The position numbers and the translations under genes are program-made. Under the pieces are notes generated by a model. It saw only the letters and a program-made list of their open reading frames with translations, searched no databases and had not been told where the DNA came from. Below, one piece after another: positions 30,568 to 41,755 of a DNA stretch of 64,000 nucleotides. Origin of the DNA: JAMQKA01 sp034521835 (GTDB lineage: Bacteria; Bacteroidota; Rhodothermia; Balneolales; Balneolaceae); NCBI GenBank assembly GCA_034521835.1, contig JAXHMA010000006.1, positions 868,001 through 932,000 of the forward strand, given 5' to 3'. Position 1 is the first letter of the stretch. Every line of letters starts with the position of its first letter.

Positions 30568-31513
30568 ACCAAAGGTTTTGATAACAGGTGGATCTGGTTT
30601 TCTCGGTTCGCATCTTTGTGATCGTTTTTTAAGTGAAGGCTTTCAGGTTGTCTGTATGGATAACCTGATTACAGGCAACCCAGACAATATTGCACACCTG
30701 TTCGGGAATGAGGATTTTCAGTTTATCAAACATGATGTTACCAACTATATTTATGTTCCCGGTGAACTGGACCTAATCCTACATTTTGCCTCTCCAGCGT
30801 CCCCGATCGATTATCTTGAAATGCCAATTCAGACATTAAAAGTTGGCTCTCTGGGCACCCATAAAGTGCTTGGATTGGCCAAGGAGAAAAACGCACGAAT
30901 CCTGCTGGCCTCAACCAGTGAAGTGTATGGCGATCCCCTGGTACACCCCCAAAAGGAGGAATATTGGGGGGAATGTTAATCGTATTGGCTTCAGAGGGGT
31001 CTATGATGAGGCCAAGCGCTTTGCCGAGGCAATGACGATGGCCTACCACCGGTATCATGATGTGGAGACGCGTATTGTCCGTATCTTCAATACCTACGGT
31101 TCCAGGATGCGGATCGATGACGGCCGGGCTCTGCCTACCTTTATGAGTCAGGCTATCAGAGGGGAGCCGCTGACAGTATATGGGGATGGTTCACAAACTC
31201 GTTCATTTTGCTACGTGGACGATCTGGTTGAAGGCATCTGGCGGCTTTCGCAATCTGATTCTGTTGAGCCGGTCAACATTGGGAATCCAGACGAGGTGAC
31301 GATTTTGGAATTCGCCAAAGAGATTATTGAGCTTACCGGTAGCGAAGCGAGATCGTTTTTGAAGAACTACCAAAAGATGATCCCAAGGTTCGTCAGCCCG
31401 ATATCTCTCGTGCCAGGGAAGTACTTGATTGGAGTCCCACATACGACCGCCAGGAAGGACTTAAAAAGACCCTTGAATATTTTGAGGAGCAGATAAATAC
31501 TTCCGTTTCTTAG
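30560..31513 (+). CDS. UDP-glucuronate decarboxylase (UDP-xylose synthase) family, frameshifted
   Basis: SDR-family enzyme that turns UDP-glucuronate, the product of the upstream gene, into UDP-xylose. Rossmann motif VLITGGSGFLGSHL; STSEVYGDPLVHPQ; the catalytic YDEAKRFAEA (YxxxK); RIFNTYGSRMRIDDGR and FCYVDDLVEG. Two shifts, near 30970 (in a run of G) and near 31350. The corrected end ARASREVLDW-type block is DISRAREVLDWSPTYDRQEG. About 317 residues. Coupled by overlap to the dehydrogenase, so the pair feeds cell-surface polysaccharide synthesis. Confidence 0.93.
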
Positions 31514-31518
31514 ATGTC

Positions 31519-31974
31519 ATGATAGAATTGGTAGATGTTTATCCCTATCGATTTTCTAAGAATCAGATTGAATTCTTTACAGGTAAACGTTCTACCAGTA
31601 AAATATACAGCGGCCAGTGGCGCATGGTGGGTGGGAAAGTTGAACAGGGAGAAACTGCATGGCAAGCTGCGCTTAGAGAAATGAAAGAAGAAGTGGGAGT
31701 GGAGCCAGTAAGATTCTGGTCACCTCCCACCTTAAATCAATTCTACGAACCGAAAAACGATACGATCCACCACATCCCGGTGTTTGCTGCCGAAATATCA
31801 CCAGACGCAGAGATAACACTGAATGATGAGCATCAGCAGCTAAAGTGGATTACAATTGAGCAGGTCGAGCAGTATATTCACTGGCCGGAACAGGCACGAA
31901 TTATGGGTTTGATCCACAGCCTATTGTCCTCGAAAGAAATTTTAAAAGAGTGGGAACTTGCTATAAGGCAATGA
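31519..31974 (+). CDS. NUDIX hydrolase
   Basis: Hydrolase of nucleoside-diphosphate-linked compounds. The NUDIX box is complete: GGKVEQGETAWQAALREMKE followed by EVGV, giving Gx5Ex7REx2EExG. 151 residues, single domain. It resembles small NTP pyrophosphohydrolases, but the substrate cannot be told from sequence. It overlaps the next gene by ATGA, so both are co-translated. Confidence 0.9.
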   Translation: MIELVDVYPYRFSKNQIEFFTGKRSTSKIYSGQWRMVGGKVEQGETAWQAALREMKEEVGVEPVRFWSPPTLNQFYEPKNDTIHHIPVFAAEISPDAEITLNDEHQQLKWITIEQVEQYIHWPEQARIMGLIHSLLSSKEILKEWELAIRQ

Positions 31975-33200
31975 CTTACAAGAATAATATAACATATTTT
32001 CTTGGCATCCTGATTTTTTTTCTTTTTACGGGATCAGCTCTGTCTCAGCAAAATCGCTCGTATGAGCTTCTCGCTTATCCTGATGTGTGGTATAATGATA
32101 TTGACGGCATTCGCGTAGGGGGACGCGTGATAGGGCAGGTTCCGGGTACCTTCAAAGATGGACCGCACCGGCTCAATGTGGGGCTTTGGCTATCTACATG
32201 GTTTCCAGACTATCCAGTATCGTACAACTTACAGTTTGTAGAACCGATTCCATCCATTTCAGGATTTAACAGCGAGGCAAATATTGAGTTGGGAAGCACG
32301 GTGCGAACGGGTATCTATCGGCATTCAGTAACATTTAACAAGCGCTGGCAACAGGGATATAATGAGTATCAATACATAACGCTTTCAGCGGGATTAATGG
32401 TTCAAAAGCGGTTTGAGGATATATACACTCATTACCCGGCACTCTGGCAAGGTGAGCGACTTTGGCTGGGCAGTCTCCATTTTAAGTTGCAGAATACCAA
32501 TTCTTTGGGACGATATAAAATTAAAACCAGTCTCCATGGAAACCTATTTGGAGATGCTCCCGGTTTTGGCCAGGCTAGCTCCTCGTTTAGACAACGTATT
32601 ACGCTCGGTAGCGGTTTTGCGCTCCGAGCCCGATTGGCAGCTGGCTTGGCTGATGAAAACAGTGCCCCTGAATACCTTTTTGGTCGCAGTTTCGCGCCTG
32701 CAAATCAGTGGCTTGAAAACAGTCTCGTTCGAGCTAAAGGAACTATTCCAACAAATTGGTTTGATTCAGGCATATTTCAGGTTTCAGGAGGGGCCAATCT
32801 TCGGGGATATAGCCACAAAGATATTTCTACTCTTGAGGATGGGCAGCTACCACTTCTAAGTTCTTTTGGGGCTTTCAATCTTGAACTTGATTATCCAAAC
32901 CCGATCGACAAGGCCATGCGAAAGATCCCGGTTGTCGGGAACCTGCTAACGTTGAGATCCTATTTGTTCCTGGATAGTGGAACTTCCCTGGGAATAACTG
33001 AATTAGAAGAATCACGTGTGCTCTCTGATGCCGGGCTTGGATTTATGTTTTCGCTCAATATTCCGGATTATTTGGGAAATTCCAGGGGTATTATGCTCGG
33101 TATCGTGAACTGCCCGCCGTTATGGCTGTCGAATCCCGGTCAAGAGAATCACCTAAAGTACCGAAATATCATAGGAATTGGGGCTATTTTTACCTTCTAA
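31971..33200 (+). CDS. outer-membrane beta-barrel protein
   Basis: Exported protein of 409 residues. The start at 31971 overlaps the NUDIX stop and gives a good signal peptide (ITYFLGILIFFLFTGSALSQ); the ATG at 31950 does not. After YNDIDGIRVGGRVIGQVPG the sequence is strand-rich, with GGANLRGYSHKD near residue 265, similar to the loop motif of Omp85/M1-peptidase-associated barrels, and a terminal NIIGIGAIFTF strand ending in Phe as outer-membrane proteins do. Exact family not recognised. Intact frame, and no periplasmic POTRA domain is present. Confidence 0.7.
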   Translation: MTYKNNITYFLGILIFFLFTGSALSQQNRSYELLAYPDVWYNDIDGIRVGGRVIGQVPGTFKDGPHRLNVGLWLSTWFPDYPVSYNLQFVEPIPSISGFNSEANIELGSTVRTGIYRHSVTFNKRWQQGYNEYQYITLSAGLMVQKRFEDIYTHYPALWQGERLWLGSLHFKLQNTNSLGRYKIKTSLHGNLFGDAPGFGQASSSFRQRITLGSGFALRARLAAGLADENSAPEYLFGRSFAPANQWLENSLVRAKGTIPTNWFDSGIFQVSGGANLRGYSHKDISTLEDGQLPLLSSFGAFNLELDYPNPIDKAMRKIPVVGNLLTLRSYLFLDSGTSLGITELEESRVLSDAGLGFMFSLNIPDYLGNSRGIMLGIVNCPPLWLSNPGQENHLKYRNIIGIGAIFTF

Positions 33201-33211
33201 AACCAGGTCTT

Positions 33212-35009
33212 TTGATTCAGCGCATCGCTTCATATTGCCTTTTTATCTTGCTTGCTATTCTCAGCCTTGGGTGCACAAATGCCCGGTGGATAGTAGAGGA
33301 TACCAACAGTGTGGATGAAAGCGACTATAGGCTGATTTCCGAGAAGGAATTCCCGGCCGTATTGCAGCCGCCAACCCCGAGGATCCGTTTCTGCATCTAC
33401 AATTTATGTCCCGCCAGCGATATGAATATGCAGAAAAAGTGCGGATCGCCCGGCATGTGCAGGATCATAAGATCAGGCCTTTTTTCTTTTCTCTCGGTGC
33501 CATAGGAGCTGCTACAGCATTCTACCTGGCCAATTCGAATTATATAAGCAGAATTGATGGGCGATTGGAGACTGTTACCCTCAATGCGGGTAGGTGGGAT
33601 GCTGGCACTTAGCACGATCTTCAATTACAAACCTGTGGGGGAACCGCGTCCTACGGGAGAAGAGCGTTTCCTACGCACATCCCGGGCAACGCCGATATTT
33701 GTCAGGATGCCACGCGTGCTCGATGATACCAGCCAGGATTCCGCTGCTATTAGTTTTTATTATGGGAATGAAGCCGTCTTCGAGAACCAGGTGTATAGCA
33801 TCTCATCAGGAGCTATCGACTTGAATATAGGATCTGAACTTAATGAAGCTTGCAATCGCCGAGACGGACCCGCATTCCGTTATTATTAATGTGCAAGTAC
33901 AGCGACAGCGCCTACTCTTTTTCGTATCCATTGACGTCGGTACTACGGCCGTTTGCCAGGATCGAATCACCTGTAACAGAACTACGAAATAGCCCCAACG
34001 AATCTTCTGAAAATATACTCGCAGAACTTGTGGAAGGCAGCCAGCTGCAAATTGTTGAAGAAACCGGTGACCCGGTGGTATAAAGTGTTGTATGGGGGGC
34101 ATTTTCCGAAAATTATATCGCTAAAAATGATGCCTCCCTGGTCTGGCGCACGTCCGATTTTGCCGATAAAAGTTCGAGAGTGCGTAACGGTGCCCTCGGT
34201 CCCGTTTGGTAAAATTGATGTTTGAGAATAATATCCCACCGTGCTTAATCGGGTCAATGAAGATGCGCTCGGGTTACTTGTTGGGAATGAAGAATATAGT
34301 GGTACATACAGTCCACGGAATTATACAGGTCGGGATCTCCTGCTGATGGAAACCTATCTGAATAATGCATTGGGATATCCGGTGGATCAAATCTATCGAT
34401 TGACTAATATCAATAATCGACAACCGGTCGATTCTGTTTTGGCCCTGATCCGCCAGAAAACAACCTCAAATTCTGATATTTTTGTTTATTTGAGCGGCTA
34501 CGGAATGGTCCGGGAAGAAGACGATACCTACAATCCCCAGCTTGTGCTGAACAGTGAAGGGCAAGCTAACAGTTTGGTCAATTTAATTGATCTCTACAGG
34601 GCGCTTGCTGCTCTTCCATCAGAGAAAATGGTTATCATAAATAATATCGATTTTTCCCGCTCATTTTTGCATCTCAGCAAAAATTCAAACCTGCCGCTGC
34701 AGGCCTTCCGGCAGTCGCTGTATAATACGGCTATTACACTGAGCTCAGAGCATGAAGGGCTGGCTTTTATGTTTTCATCGGAACTGGATCAGGCTAACCA
34801 TCTCTATCTTGGCAATGGAAACCAAGATAAAAAGCATCACATTTTCCCCTATTTTTTGGCCAAAGGATTACAGCAGCGACACACCACGTCGGGCGATCTT
34901 TTCCAGTACCTCCAGCGCAATGTTTCCTACACCGCACGGAAACTCCATAATGAGCCGGAAGACCCCGGTGCTCTTCGGTGATGAATCGATCAATCTGGCG
35001 GAAGAATGA
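33212..35009 (+). CDS. lipoprotein with SH3-like and caspase-fold domains, catalytic residues missing, frameshifted
   Basis: TTG start at 33212 gives a lipoprotein signal with lipobox LSLGC. An N-terminal helical region (YAEKVRIARHVQDHKI) is followed by a membrane-like or strand region, then an SH3b-like block (LAELVEGSQLQIVEETGDP...WYKV; SENYIAKNDASLVWR) and a caspase-like domain: EDALGLLVGNEEYSG, NYTGRDLLLMETYLNNALG, SDIFVYLSGYGM and MVIINNIDFSRSF. In active family members these last two read YYSGHG and DACFSG. Here Tyr replaces His and Asp replaces Cys, so it looks like a pseudo-protease. Six or more shifts. Its last 4 bases overlap the next gene. Confidence 0.7.
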
Positions 35010-35862
35010 GTTACCTGTATCTTCTGCTTAGCTCAGCATGCTCGCTATTACTTGTTCATCTGATGAAACATGGCGAAGATCGTCGTCAGCGGATGCTCAA
35101 CACCTTTACGGTTAACTATTTTGTGGCCGCTGTATTTGCCTTTACGGTTGGCGGATTCCCGCACTCCGGTTTCTATCGACGGTCATCCAGCATCCCGTCA
35201 TAATATTTGTGGTAATAACCGGCACAATTTTTATCGGTAATTTTCTCATTTACAGCAAATCTATCCACTTGAATGGAGTCGGCGTTTCGGTAGCTGCTAT
35301 GCGCCTCTCGTTGTTGGTACCGGTCTGCGTATCGATCTGGCTATACCAGGAGCAGCTCACCGTTTTGAAGGGGCTGGGACTGCTGTTCGTTTTTGTATCG
35401 ATGGCCATGATGATTCCCCAAACCCAGAACATTCGCTTCGGGAAAATAGATGCCGCCTGGCTGTTGATTATGGTATTTCTATTAACCGGGCTCGCTGATT
35501 CCTCCCTCAAAATCTACGAAGAGGATTTCAGCATGCAGATCAGTGAGATGCAGTTTATGCGGATGGTCTTTACTTGTGCCTTCCTCATTGGTCTAGTTAT
35601 GATTCTATTCAGGCAGGGCAGAGGTGTGAATCGCTATGAGCTTGGAACTGGCGCACTCATCGGGATACCGAATCTCTACTCTTCGGTTTTTTTGATTTAT
35701 GCCCTCCGCGGCATGGATGGAGCCATAGCTTACCCGGTAGTCAATATTTTAAATGTGATTGGCGGTACCCTGTTAGGACTCTGGGTGTGGAAAGATGACG
35801 TGAGCAGTCTTCAGTGGATGGGCATAGGTACTGCAATCGCTGCCATACTTCTGTTGTTGTAA
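35006..35862 (+). CDS. DMT-superfamily (EamA-like) transporter, one frameshift
   Basis: Inner-membrane protein of about 285 residues with roughly ten helices. N-half: YLYLLLSSACSLLLVHLMK and FVAAVFAFTVGG; after a shift near 35190-35205 it continues VITGTIFIGNFLIYSKSI, then VAAMRLSLLVPVCVSIWLYQEQL, the drug/metabolite-transporter repeat. It ends GTLLGLWVWKDDVSSLQWMGIG. Substrate unknown. ATGA overlap with the pseudo-caspase gene suggests one transcript. Confidence 0.85.
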
Positions 35863-35866
35863 AAAT

Positions 35867-35897
35867 GCCGGACCTCAGTTAGAATGAGAGCCCGGCG
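35867..35897. terminator. possible terminator between convergent genes
   Basis: A stem gccgg/ccggc with an inner ctca/tgag stem sits in the short gap between two convergent genes. The flanks are A/T-rich but lack a strong T run, so its strength is doubtful. Confidence 0.35.
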
Positions 35898-35935
35898 TAT
35901 ATAATAGTGTATAAAAGAAAGATTGTAGCGATGAA

Positions 35936-36210
35936 TTAACCTTTTTTTGGCGGAATGTCTTCTCTTCGCGTGGTCTTGCAATATTAACTTTGAGGGTGCA
36001 GTCCTTCAAATTCAGTTCCATCCAGCTTGTCGATGGCTGCTTGGGCCTCTTCATCGTTTTCAATTCAACGAATCCAAATCCTTTTGATCGCTTTGTATCG
36101 CGGTCGATAATAACTTTGGCAGAATGTATGGTGCCAAATTCTTCAAAAAGCCTCTTCAGATCTTCATTGGAAACTGCGTAAGCTAAATTCCCAACATATA
36201 AATTGCTCAT
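35936..36210 (-). CDS. RRM RNA-binding protein, frameshifted
   Basis: Small cold-shock-type RNA-binding protein of about 90 residues. Start at ATG 36210: MSNLYVGNLAYAVSNEDLKRLF, with RNP2 as LYVGNL and RNP1 as KGFGFVEL. Between RNP1 and the last strand (LKVNIARPREE) two compensating shifts hide the usual ENDEEAQAAIDKLDGTEF helix, which is present in the next frame. A further small shift gives the end DIPPKKG with a stop at 35936; without it the frame runs on to 35875. These proteins act as RNA chaperones and are often stress-induced. Confidence 0.85.
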
Positions 36211-36690
36211 AGTACTAAGTGATTTTTTTAAAATAGAAACAGGAGGTGAGGAAAGGCTTGTGATGCAGCGGAAGGCTGAATGCAGCAAAACATTCTTCAT
36301 GATCCTGTGTATGAATAAATGAGTTTACAACTTTTTGAAAATCCAACCTAATTAAAATTGCACTCTCTTTGGCAGATGCTTTAATGGATCAGTCATTTAT
36401 AAACACTAATCCAAACTGTGTGAATTGCAACCCCCATCAGCTGGTAACTATTCAGATCAATAAACCCTTTCAATTGGTGTCAGAACATACTCTTTAAGAT
36501 ATTTTACCTCTCAGTGAAGTAAAGTAGGTTTGCGGGATTAAGGTAGTCCAAATTGTTTTTGTTACGCAACATTTTATGTATCTTTAGGCGTTTATATAGA
36601 CTTAATCCAGCTACAGTTTTGAACGGTTCATTGGAACTGGTTGTTTGCTAAACTGAATAGAATAAACACGCAAAAAATCACCAAAAATTT
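36211..36690. other. intergenic region upstream of the suf operon
   Basis: About 480 bases without a supported gene. It must hold the promoters for the divergent RRM gene and the suf operon. Apart from the promoter-like element near 36558-36586, no repeat or structured RNA was recognised. Confidence 0.5.
36558..36586 (+). promoter_or_regulatory. possible Bacteroidota-type promoter for suf operon
   Basis: TTTG at 36558-36561 and TATCTTTA at 36579-36586 are spaced 17 bases apart, close to the Bacteroidota -33 TTTG and -7 TAnnTTTG consensus (the last base differs). It lies about 100 bases before the sufB start. No operator for an iron-sulfur regulator was recognised. Confidence 0.4.
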
Positions 36691-38141
36691 ATGAGTGAAA
36701 CAGAAGCGCTTGAATCCATGGTTGGTGGCGAGTACAAATATGGTTTTACCACCGATGTGGAATATGAAGATTTTCCTACCGGAATAAATGAAGATATTAT
36801 ACGCGAGATTTCTCGTCGTAAGAATGAGCCGGAGTGGGTCACTGAATTCCGTCTGCAAGCTTTTGAAAAGTGGAAACAGATGGAAGAGCCGGACTGGGCT
36901 AACATTGAGTACAAAAAACTAGACTATGATAATATTCAGTACTATTCGGCCCCGAAAAACAAGAGCGGCAAGAAAGCTGAAAGCCTGGATGATATAGATC
37001 CTCAGATCAGGGAAACGTATGAGAAGCTGGGTATTCCGCTCCAAGAGCAGAAGATGCTGCAGGGCATCGCTGTCGATGCTGTTTTTGACAGTGAATCGAT
37101 CTTTACCACGTTCAAGGAAAAGCTGGCGGAAGCAGGTGTAATTTTTTGTTCAATCTCTGAGGCGATCCAGGACCATCCGGAAATCGTTAAGAAATATCTT
37201 GGTACGGTAGTTCCCAAAGGCGATAATTTTTTCGCCGCGCTGAACTCTGCTGTCTTTTCAGATGGTTCTTTTGTTTACGTACCGGAAGACACTGTGTGCC
37301 CGATGGAGCTTTCCACCTATTTCCGCATTAACAATATGCAATCCGGTCAGTTTGAGCGTACGCTGATCATCTGCGAGGATAACAGCCACGTAAGCTATCT
37401 TGAGGGCTGTACTGCACCGATGTACCAGGAAAACCAGCTTCACGCTGCCGTGGTTGAACTTGTTGCGCTCGACAATGCAGAGATAAAATATTCCACCATC
37501 CAAAACTGGTATTCTGGAGATGATAAAGGGCAGGGCGGAATATTCAACTTCGTGACCAAGCGTGGTCAGTGCCGGGGAGACAACTCCAAGATATCCTGGA
37601 CACAGGTTGAAACAGGATCTGCAATTACCTGGAAATATCCTAGCGTGATACTGGCCGGTGATAATTCTACGGGTGAGTTTTTCTCCGTAGCTGTCACCAA
37701 TAAACGGCAGCAGGCAGATACTGGAACCAAGATGATTCATGTGGGTAAAAACACTAACAGTACCATCATATCAAAGGGTATTTCAGCAGGTGAATCCAAT
37801 AATAGCTATCGGGGACAGGTAAAAATTCAGTCCACGTGCAGACAATGCCAGAAACTACTCTGTTTGCGACTCTATGCTGATTGGCCAAACATGCGGGGCC
37901 CATACATTTCCCTATATTGAATCCGCCAATGCAACGGCCAAGGTTCGAGCATGAGGCATCGACCAGCCGCGTAGGTGAAGATCAGATCTTTTACTTGCAA
38001 CAACGCGGTATGGATGAAGATGATGCCGTGAACCTGATTGTCAATGGATTCTGCAAGGAGGTACTTAAAGAACTACCGATGGAGTTTGCTGTTGAAGCTG
38101 ATAAGTTGCTTGGCATTAAGCTCGAAGGTAGTGTGGGATAA
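36691..38141 (+). CDS. sufB: Fe-S cluster assembly protein SufB, two frameshifts
   Basis: Scaffold subunit of the SufBCD complex. EPEWVTEFRLQAFEKWKQM and FVYVPEDTVCPMELSTYFR are typical, as are HVSYLEGCTAPMY and KGISAGESNNSYRGQVKI. One extra base near 37839 and another near 37945 break the end; the corrected reading gives ADNARNYSVCDSMLIGQTCG and HTFPYIESANATAKVEHEAS. About 483 residues, normal. First gene of the operon; sufC follows after 122 bases. Confidence 0.97.
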
Positions 38142-38263
38142 GCAAACATCCTGACCGAATACTGCCGTTTCTGACCCTCAAATCAACCTTGTTTCTTCTA
38201 TAGAGCAGGCAGTAGTCAAAACCAAATTTATCAATTAAAATAAACCTAAAGGAAACATCTAAC

Positions 38264-39040
38264 GTGCTAGAGATTAAAGACTTACATGTGATTGCCGAAG
38301 AGGATGGAACAGAGATCCTTAAAGGCGTGAACTTGACGATTGGAAAAGGCGAAATCCATGCGATTATGGGTCCCAACGGAAGTGGGAAAAGTACACTTGC
38401 AAAAGTAGCAGCGGGCCATGAAGCGTATGAGATAACCCAGGGTGACATTCTTTTTGAAGGTGAAAGTATCCTTGAGTTGGAACCCGATGAACGTGCGCAT
38501 CTGGGGCTATTTCTCGCGTTTCAGTATCCTGTCGAAGTGCCCGGTGTAACCAATTCAAACCTTCTTCGCGAAGCCTATAATACGATGGCGGAACATCGCG
38601 GACTTGAAGAGCTTGATCCTTTGCAGTTCGAGGATTATGCAAAAGACAAGCTTGATCTGATAAAAATGAGTCCTGAGTTTCTGGAGCGCAGTGTCAATGC
38701 TGGTTTCTCGGGTGGTGAGAAGAAACGCAATGAGATATTCCAGATGGCGGTATTGAATCCGAAGTTGGCTCTGCTTGATGAAACCGATTCGGGCCTGGAT
38801 ATCGACGCTCTTAAGATTGTAGCTAATGGCATTAATGAAATGTCTGACGATAATAACGCATTTGTTCTCATTACGCACTACCAGCGAATACTCGATTATG
38901 TGATCCCGGACCATGTTCACATTATGATGGATGGAAAAATTATTAAGTCCGGTGACAAAGAGCTGGCAAAGAAACTTGAAGATGAGGGCTACGATTGGGT
39001 AGCTGAACATTCACCTGTAGCTGTAAACGGAGAATCGTAA
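38264..39040 (+). CDS. sufC: Fe-S cluster assembly ATPase SufC
   Basis: ABC-type ATPase that drives the SufBCD scaffold. Walker A IMGPNGSGKSTLAKV, signature FSGGEKKRNEIFQM, Walker B LALLDETDSGLDIDA and the switch His in LITHYQRILDYV. Starts with GTG at 38264. 258 residues, intact. The 8-base gap to sufD indicates co-translation. Confidence 0.98.
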   Translation: MLEIKDLHVIAEEDGTEILKGVNLTIGKGEIHAIMGPNGSGKSTLAKVAAGHEAYEITQGDILFEGESILELEPDERAHLGLFLAFQYPVEVPGVTNSNLLREAYNTMAEHRGLEELDPLQFEDYAKDKLDLIKMSPEFLERSVNAGFSGGEKKRNEIFQMAVLNPKLALLDETDSGLDIDALKIVANGINEMSDDNNAFVLITHYQRILDYVIPDHVHIMMDGKIIKSGDKELAKKLEDEGYDWVAEHSPVAVNGES

Positions 39041-39048
39041 AAGGAACT

Positions 39049-40390
39049 ATGGCTAATATTACTAAGAAAAAAGAACAAGATACCTTTCTTTCAGAATTAC
39101 TTGAATTTCAAGGATCGCTGAATGGAGAATCAAATCTATTGGACAAACTTCGTTTCAAAGGTGCTGAAGAGGTACGTAACGGTCGTTTTCCGCAACCCAA
39201 GGATGAAGACTGGCGATTTATAAGCCTCAAGGAGCTTTACCAAGATACCTACAAAGCGGCTTATGAGCTTGATCTGCTTCCCTCTGACTTTAGCGGGTAT
39301 TACCTGCCGGAAGCTGAACAGTCGCGCCTGGTGTTTGTGAATGGAGAATATTCCGAAACACATTCCAACATTGAAGCACTGCCTGATGGCGTTAAGATTG
39401 GAAATCTGGCGGATTTTGCTGCTGGGGATGATGAACACATTGAAAAGCATCTCAACCAGTATACTGATTTTGAGGGTGATATCTTTCACCTCCTTCAATA
39501 ATGCGTTTCTTAAGGATGGAGCTTTCGTGTTCGTACCCAAAGGCGTTGAAGTTGACGTACCCGTTCACCTGCTGTTTGTTCAGACGGATGCTGAAGAAAA
39601 CTATTTTGTTACGCCGCGTTGTGTAGTGATCGCTGAAGAATCTTCAAAGTTGAATCTTGTTGAAGATTATGTAGGCTTAGGCGATAACAAGTACTTCAAT
39701 TGTCCTGCCATCGAGGTCAACTTGGAAGAGGAAGCACACGTCATTCACACCCGTATTCAACGAGACAGTGGAAAGGCGATTCATATTGGCAGGGTAGGAG
39801 CTCATGTACAACATCACTCCAACTATGAGTCTTATACCATCAATATAGGAGCAAAACTTTCGCGCAATGAACCACGAGTTACCCAGCTGGCTGAGGAGGT
39901 CGAATTCACCCTCGACGGGCTCGTATTGATTGATGGGGATCAGGTTTCTGACACTCATTCGGTGATGGATCACAAATTTGCCCACGCCGAAAGTCACCAG
40001 CTGCATAAGTGTGTTATCAATGACAATGCGCACTCGGTATTCAACGGGAAAATCTTTGTACGGCAGCACGCCCAGAAGATTGATTCCTTCCAGGAAAACC
40101 GAAACCTGTTGCTCTCTCGCAAAGGGTTGGTAAACACCAAGCCCCAGCTTGAGATTTTTGCTGATGACGTGGTTTGTACACACGGTGCTACGGTGGGACA
40201 ACTGGAAGAGGATGAGGTTTTCTACCTGAAAAGCCGGGGGTTGACCGAAGAGAAAGCAAGAGAATTGCTTGTATATGCTTTTGCTCTTGAGACGATTGAA
40301 AATATACCTATAGATTCCGTTCAGAATCTGTTGGTAGAAGAAGTACATGACTATACCAGCCGTCAAGTAGATTCAAAACTCACTGTTTAA
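39049..40390 (+). CDS. sufD: Fe-S cluster assembly protein SufD, one frameshift
   Basis: Partner of SufB. N-terminal helical region (ITKKKEQDTFLSELLEFQ, DEDWRFISLKELY) is followed, after a shift near 39490, by the beta-helix core: AFVFVPKGVEVDVPVHLLF, VVIAEESSKLNLVEDY, YTINIGAKLSRNEPRV, VFNGKIFVRQHAQKIDS and ADDVVCTHGATVGQLEEDEV with the conserved His. About 447 residues. It is followed by sufS after 15 bases. Confidence 0.97.
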
Positions 40391-40405
40391 ATTATAGGCA
40401 TCCAA

Positions 40406-41654
40406 ATGGGTGAAGCAGTAAAAACCGTATCAGGCAAAGTAGACTTCGATGCGATCAGGACCCAATTTCCTGTATTGCACCAGGAAGTTAAAGGCCATCC
40501 TTTGGTATATCTTGACAACGCTGCTTCCAGCCAGATGCCACAACCTGTTATCGACCGGATTAATCGATATCACTCCTCTGAACACGCCAACGTGCATCGC
40601 GGTGTTCATACCCTAAGTCAGGAGGCTACCGATGCCTTTGAGCTTGCCCGCGGAAAAGTACAGCAATTCATTAATGCCAGGCACGAGCATGAGATCGTCT
40701 ATACCACCGGCACTACCGATTCTATCAATCTGGCAGCCAACAGTTTTGGCCGTAAATATTTCTCTGAAGGTGATGAGATATTGCTCTCAGAAATTGAGCA
40801 CCATGCCAACATCGTTTCATGGCAACTCGTCGCAGAACAAACAGGGGCCAAGCTTAAAGTGATCCCTGTCAACGATGACGGTGAGTTAATCTGGGAAAAA
40901 TATGTTGGCGCCCTCAGCGAAAAAACCTCGATAGTGGCTATCACGCATGTCTCAAATGCACTGGGCACTATCAACCCGGTGAAAGAGATTGTAGCTGAAG
41001 CTCACAAGCATGATATCCCTGTTCTGTTGGACGGTGCCCAGGGCGCACCTTCACACAAAAATTGATGTGCAGGACATCGACTGCGATTTCTACGCCTTTT
41101 CGGCCCATAAAATGTGCGGGCCTACAGGTTTTGGTATTCTGTACGGCAAGGAACGTTGGCTGGAAGAAATTCCTCCATTCAGGGGGGGCGGAGAGATGAT
41201 CGACAAAGTCACATTTGAAGAGACCACCTATAATCGCCTGCCATATAAATTTGAAACCGGAACACCACCTATTGCAGCCGGAATCGGGTTTGCTACTGCT
41301 ATCGATTTTTTAAATGAAATTGGTATGGGCCAGATAGCGCAACGCGAACAAGAACTGTTAGAATATGGCACAAAAAAACTTCTGGAGATCGAAGGACTTC
41401 GAATTGTAGGCACAGCAAAACACAAAGCTTCGGTACTCTCCTTTGTGTTTGATGACATCCACGCTACTGACGTCGGTACCATTTTGGATCAACAGGGTAT
41501 TGCCATCAGAACAGGTCATCATTGCGCACAACCTGCGATGCGCAGATTCAATGTGTCAGCCACGGCCCGTGCCTCGCTAAGTTTCTACAATACTAAAGAA
41601 GATCTTGATCGACTTGCTGAAGGAATCAAAAAAGCTAAAGAGTTCTTTGCGTGA
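40406..41654 (+). CDS. sufS: cysteine desulfurase SufS, one frameshift
   Basis: PLP enzyme that delivers cysteine sulfur for cluster assembly. HPLVYLDNAASSQMPQ; HANVHRGVHTLSQEAT; the PLP Lys in YAFSAHKMCGPTGFG; the active-site Cys in RTGHHCAQPAMRRF. One extra base near 41050 (after DGAQGAP) splits it. About 415 residues, normal for group II (SufS-type) desulfurases. No sufE or sufU gene follows, so the sulfur acceptor must be encoded elsewhere. Confidence 0.97.
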
Positions 41655-41755
41655 TCATCCTGCCACGGTCAAATAAATTTCGATTTTCAAGGAAATTTAT
41701 TTCTATTTATATTCGTTCTAAATAATAGACGGAGAACCATAAAACCAATTCAATT

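Noticed and set aside
36691..41654. Programmed ribosomal frameshifting as the reason for the broken suf genes
   Set aside because: Shifts are at unrelated sites without slippery heptamers and structures, and occur in many other genes as well.
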